Of a stretch of 35,643 nt of DNA, positions 33,115 to 35,643 are shown in pieces. The first letter of the stretch is position 1; each line of letters starts with the position of its first letter. A program made the translations under genes and the position numbers. The DNA is from an uncultured Rhizobiaceae bacterium (GTDB lineage Bacteria > Pseudomonadota > Alphaproteobacteria > Rhizobiales > Rhizobiaceae): NCBI GenBank assembly GCA_947259295.1, contig CAMYMG010000059.1, positions 1 through 35,643 of the forward strand. The letters run 5' to 3'. The notes beneath the pieces are model-generated. The model searched no databases. It saw only the letters and a list, made by a program, of their open reading frames with translations, and was not told the DNA's origin.

Positions 33115-34317
33115 TCAGGCGCCTGAAATGTCGCGGAAGACGGCGACGGCGGCCTCGGCGAAGGCCGGGTCGTTGATATGTAGCGGGTAGCGCAGCAGCC
33201 TGCGGTCGGCGGTCTCGACTAGGGTTGCCTCGAGCGCTTCGAACAGGGCCGCGTCGGCCTGCGGGTCGAAGAAGGCGCCGCCCTCGATGTCGAGCGCGGA
33301 CACGCCCTTCTCGGGAATGAGGAAGCGCACCGGTCCCTCGCAGGCGTTGAGCTTGCGGCCGATCCATTCGCCGATCTCGCGGCATTCCGCGGGCGTCGTG
33401 CGCATCAGCGTGACATTGGCGTTGTGGTTGTAGAAAAGGCGGTCGCGGTAGCGGTCGGGGATCGTCTCCGGGGCCCAGAAATTGACCATGTCGAGCGCCC
33501 CGACCGAGCCGACATAGGGAAGCCTGGTGCGCGCGACGGCGTCGAAGCGGTCGGGACCGGCCGGCAGAACGCCGCCGAACAGCAGGTCGCAGACTTCCGT
33601 GGTCGTGATGTCGAGAATGCCGGAAAGCAGGCCGGAATCGGCGAGTTTTTCCATGGTCCGGCCACCGGTGCCGGTGGCGTGAAACACCAGGCAGTCGAAG
33701 TCGGCGCGCAGCATGCCGGCGATGGCGGTGACGCAGTCAGTGGTAACGCCGAACATGGTGAGGCCGAGCGCCGGCTTGCCGTCGGCGGCGGGCGTAGGGT
33801 TTATCGCCATGGCGACGATCGCCTGCGCGGCATTGTGCAGCACGACGCGGCTGATGCGGTTGAGGCCCGCCATGTCGGTGATCGCGGGCACCATCATGAT
33901 GTCGGAGACGCCAACATAGGGCGCGACGTCGCCCGAGGCGAGCGTGGAAACCATGATCTTGGGCAGGCCTAGCGGCAGGTCGCGCATGCCGGCCGTGACG
34001 ATCGACGTGCCGCCGCCGCCGCCAATCCCGATGATGCCGGCGACGTCTGCCTGGCTCGCCGCGAAGCGCGCGTAGGCCTCCGTCATCGCCGCGACGGCGC
34101 GGCCGCGATCGCCGGAGGCCAGAGCCGCCGCCGTCTCGGCGCCCCCATGCGAGGCAACCGTCGACGCAGCGATATCGGGGACGATGGTCGGCTGCCGGGT
34201 GCCGACGTCGACGACAAACGCCTGGCCGCCGGCTGCGCGGATGCAGCCCGCCAGATAGGCGAGTTCCTCGCCCTTGGTGTCCGCCGTACCAACGACATGG
34301 ATATGCCTGCCGGGCAT
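33115..34317 (-). CDS. UPF0261 / Tm-1-like ATP-binding domain protein
   Basis: 400 residues of the UPF0261 family, homologous to the N-terminal half of plant Tm-1. It starts MPGRHIHVVGTADTKGEELAYLAG and contains VDVGTRQP (about residue 37), the Gly-rich GIIGIGGGGGTSIVTAGMRDLPLGLPKIMVSTLASGDVAPYVG (positions about 95-136), MFGVTTDCV, VFHATGTGGRTMEKL, DITTTEVCDLLFGGVL and the ending PLHINDPAFAEAAV. In Tm-1 this region binds ATP and viral replication proteins. Start 34317 has GGGAGGAG upstream; 34356 is in frame but less likely. First gene of the minus operon and divergent from a TetR-type gene 104 bases away, presumably its regulator. Confidence 0.92.
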   Translation of the reverse strand: MPGRHIHVVGTADTKGEELAYLAGCIRAAGGQAFVVDVGTRQPTIVPDIAASTVASHGGAETAAALASGDRGRAVAAMTEAYARFAASQADVAGIIGIGGGGGTSIVTAGMRDLPLGLPKIMVSTLASGDVAPYVGVSDIMMVPAITDMAGLNRISRVVLHNAAQAIVAMAINPTPAADGKPALGLTMFGVTTDCVTAIAGMLRADFDCLVFHATGTGGRTMEKLADSGLLSGILDITTTEVCDLLFGGVLPAGPDRFDAVARTRLPYVGSVGALDMVNFWAPETIPDRYRDRLFYNHNANVTLMRTTPAECREIGEWIGRKLNACEGPVRFLIPEKGVSALDIEGGAFFDPQADAALFEALEATLVETADRRLLRYPLHINDPAFAEAAVAVFRDISGA

Positions 34318-34421
34318 CTCCGCTCCTCCCGCGCCTGGCGGCGCAATCCCGTGCATTTCCTCAAAGCGCCGTTCGTGTCGGACGCTCTTGTGTTTTTATG
34401 AGACGGGCGTATCGTAGTGAT

Positions 34422-35084
34422 ATGCAAGTCTCACGTCAATCGGCTGCAATTTCCGCGGAGACCGAACGCGGTCCGCGCGCCCGGACCGGCAGGCTGATGC
34501 TCGACACGGCGATCAGCCTGATGCAGGGCGGGGCGACTCCTTCGGTCAGTGACGTCGCGGAGGCGGCCGGCGTGTCGCGCGCCACGGCCTATCGCTATTT
34601 TCCGAGCCAGGCAGCGCTGGTCAGCGCGGTGGTCGACGCGGGGCTAGGGCCGATCCTCACCTGGCAGCCGGCATCCGAAGATGCGTCGGCGCGGGTGGCG
34701 GACCTGATCGACACGGGCATGCCGCGCATCGAGGCCTTCGAGGCGACGTTCAAGGCGGCGCTCAGGCTGTCGCTGGAACAGTGGGTTCAGGGCCAGTCGG
34801 GTACGCTCGGCGAGGAGCCGCAGTTCAGGCGCGGCCACCGTATCGAGCTGCTGCAGGAAGCCATCGCCCCGCTCGGCGACCGCCTGTCCCCGGAAGCGAT
34901 GGAAAGGCTTGCGCAGGCATTGTCGCTGGCGTTTGGTGTCGAAGCGCTTATCGTGCTGAAGGACATCTGGGGGCTGGATGGGGACAGGCCGCGCTCGGTC
35001 GTGCAATGGGCGGCGTCAGCACTTGTCGAAGCGGCGTTGCGGGAGGCGGGGGAAGGTCCCCGGGAGGGGTTCGAAAAGGGCTAA
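34422..35084 (+). CDS. TetR/AcrR-type transcriptional regulator
   Basis: 220 residues. The helix-turn-helix is PSVSDVAEAAGVSRATAYRYFPSQAALVSAVV (about residues 41-72), the standard TetR layout with the YRYF recognition helix. The C-terminal ligand domain is helical with no recognisable ligand motif. ATG at 34422 (MQVSRQSAAISAE) is preferred; ATG at 34398 in the same frame adds eight residues. Both lie in the divergent region facing the UPF0261-TIM barrel-cupin operon, which it probably controls. TGAGAC at 34399-34404 and GTCTCA at 34428-34433 flank the start region as a widely spaced inverted repeat, a weak operator candidate. Confidence 0.9.
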   Translation: MQVSRQSAAISAETERGPRARTGRLMLDTAISLMQGGATPSVSDVAEAAGVSRATAYRYFPSQAALVSAVVDAGLGPILTWQPASEDASARVADLIDTGMPRIEAFEATFKAALRLSLEQWVQGQSGTLGEEPQFRRGHRIELLQEAIAPLGDRLSPEAMERLAQALSLAFGVEALIVLKDIWGLDGDRPRSVVQWAASALVEAALREAGEGPREGFEKG

Positions 35085-35097
35085 CTGGTTCGACCAG
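35085..35097. promoter_or_regulatory. FadR/GntR-type operator candidate
   Basis: CTGGT-TCG-ACCAG is a perfect 5-bp inverted repeat with a 3-base centre. Its inner part TGGTTCGACCA matches the FadR-subfamily GntR operator consensus TNGTNNNACNA at every defined position. It begins at the base after the TetR stop codon and is about 335 bases before the solute-binding protein gene, so it may control that transporter operon. The cognate GntR gene would lie outside the window. Confidence 0.5.
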
Positions 35098-35116
35098 ATG
35101 GCGGCCAAGGGGGGTG

Positions 35117-35383
35117 ATGAGCAAGTCCGCCAGCAACAGGCTATCTCGGGCGTCCCGGTCTGTTCCGGCGGAACCGGATGATATTGTGGCCTTTTCGACG
35201 ATGCTTGCCAGCGCCGTCGCCGAGAATGCCGCCAAGAAACCGCTTGACGGACCTCGCGGGTTGGTAATACCAGATGAGACAGAAGAAGCAGGTCGTGGCA
35301 TGTTGCCTGGATCGGCTCGGAAACCGGTCGGGGAGGACCGGGACCGCCATGCGGCGGAGCAAAACAACGGCATGACTGACTGA
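35117..35383 (+). CDS. Possible small hypothetical protein (88 aa)
   Basis: An open frame of 88 codons starting at ATG 35117 with AAGGGGGG a few bases upstream. The product is hydrophilic (MSKSASNRLSRASRSVPAEP, then DDIVAFSTMLASAVAENAAKK) with no domain I recognise. It ends 49 bases before the solute-binding protein start. Third-position GC is lower than in the neighbouring genes, and the same stretch is open in other frames, so it may be spurious. I list it because the ribosome-binding site is good and the region is otherwise empty. Confidence 0.3.
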   Translation: MSKSASNRLSRASRSVPAEPDDIVAFSTMLASAVAENAAKKPLDGPRGLVIPDETEEAGRGMLPGSARKPVGEDRDRHAAEQNNGMTD

Positions 35384-35432
35384 AAGGACCGCCTGCTGGT
35401 GCAGGCAGAACACGACCAGGGAGGAGATTGAC

Positions 35433-35643
35433 ATGGGCAAGAGATTTACCGGTGTTTTGGCCGGGATTGCGCTGACGTTTGCGAGCGGGACTTCGGTCCT
35501 GGCGCAGGAACTGACTATTTTGTGGGCGGAATGGGATCCTGCGAACTATCTGCAGGAACTGGTGAACGACTATCAGGCCGAGACCGGCGTGAAGGTGACC
35601 GTCGAGACGGTTCCGTGGCCCGATTTCCAGACCAAGGCCTTCA
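35433..35643 (+). CDS. ABC transporter extracellular solute-binding protein, family 1 (5' part only)
   Basis: The first 70 residues of a periplasmic binding protein. A signal peptide (MGKRFTGVLAGIALTFASG, cleavage after VLA) is followed by QELTILWAEWDPANYLQELVNDYQAETGVKVTVE, the typical N-terminal lobe start of sugar-type (family 1) binding proteins (strand, then a helix and the TGVKV strand). AGGGAGGAG stands just upstream of the ATG at 35433. The ligand cannot be told from this fragment. It presumably opens an ABC import operon continuing beyond the window, on the same side as the TetR/UPF0261 module. Confidence 0.9.
   Translation, partial: MGKRFTGVLAGIALTFASGTSVLAQELTILWAEWDPANYLQELVNDYQAETGVKVTVETVPWPDFQTKAF

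Larger units (their letters stand above)
35085..35432 (+). other. 348-bp region between the TetR gene and the solute-binding protein gene
   Basis: Apart from the operator-like palindrome at 35085-35097 and the doubtful 88-codon frame at 35117-35383, no clear feature is seen. The segment must contain the promoter of the ABC-transporter operon that starts at 35433, but no confident -35/-10 pair was found. No T-run terminator follows the TetR gene. Confidence 0.5.

Noticed and set aside
34399..34433. Inverted repeat TGAGAC / GTCTCA as TetR operator
   Set aside because: Arms of only 6 bp and 23 bases apart are weak evidence; mentioned in the TetR entry but not listed as a site.
35141..35440. 99-codon minus-strand open frame right of the TetR gene
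   Set aside because: It runs through the ribosome-binding region of the solute-binding protein gene, lacks a convincing start and has no recognisable domain.
1..35643. CRISPR arrays, tRNA/rRNA genes, insertion sequences, prophage genes
   Set aside because: No regularly spaced repeats, no tRNA T-loop with matching arms, and no transposase, integrase or phage motifs were found by reading.

Overview
The window is about 36 kb of high-GC chromosomal DNA from an alphaproteobacterium. The gene order (hisB-DUF2628-hisH, hslV...hslU-DUF1402, Tim44-MltA-Smr-XRE, secB/dnaQ-coaE-aroE-maf-PPSR // hemE-hemJ-rho-mnmE-mnmG-rsmG-parA-parB/holA) is the one I know from the replication-origin neighbourhood of Hyphomicrobiales (Rhizobiales). 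A Mesorhizobium/Aminobacter-like member of the Phyllobacteriaceae is the best guess. No tRNA, rRNA, insertion sequence, prophage or CRISPR array was seen.

Layout. (1) 1-1232, minus strand: end of a histidine operon (hisB, DUF2628 protein, hisH running off the left edge). (2) 1423-6628, plus strand: hslV and hslU, encoding the HslVU protease, separated by a GNAT gene and two membrane-protein genes, followed by a DUF1402 exported protein. (3) 6650-9424, minus strand: a tightly overlapping cell-envelope operon (Tim44-like, MltA, Smr, XRE regulator). (4) 9639-10766, plus: fxsA and secB, ending at a clear intrinsic terminator. (5) 10816-14479, minus: dnaQ, coaE, aroE, maf and the PEP synthase/PPDK regulator gene. 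(6) 14480-14880: a gene-free 401-bp segment between the PPSR (RP001-type) gene and hemE, with DnaA-box-like 9-mers and an AT-rich palindrome. This is the expected position of the alphaproteobacterial chromosomal origin, and the genes on both sides point away from it. (7) 14881-23726, plus: hemE, hemJ, rho, mnmE, mnmG, rsmG, parA, parB. Four near-perfect parS sites (three between mnmE and mnmG, one inside rsmG) sit beside the partition genes, and a fifth weaker site lies left of the origin inside mltA. (8) 23763-24803, minus: holA.

At about 24.8 kb the conserved core order stops and an accessory metabolic region begins. It holds a plus-strand group (N,N-dimethylformamidase-like hydrolase, class III aminotransferase, polyamine-type acetyltransferase, M24 metallopeptidase), a minus-strand periplasmic msrA and an EamA transporter, and a minus-strand three-gene operon encoding the two halves of the plant Tm-1 protein as separate polypeptides (UPF0261 and PEP-hydrolase-like TIM barrel) plus a cupin. 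That operon is divergent from a TetR-type regulator. The window ends in the start of an ABC-transporter sugar-type solute-binding protein. The right-hand part looks like one or two uncharacterised catabolic modules for a nitrogen- or amide-containing small molecule; the substrate cannot be read from the sequence.

Working together: the core part couples origin, partition (ParA-ParB-parS), rRNA and tRNA modification (RsmG, MnmE-MnmG), heme synthesis (HemE, HemJ) and protein quality control (HslVU, SecB). The accessory part links hydrolysis, transamination, acetylation and uptake functions.
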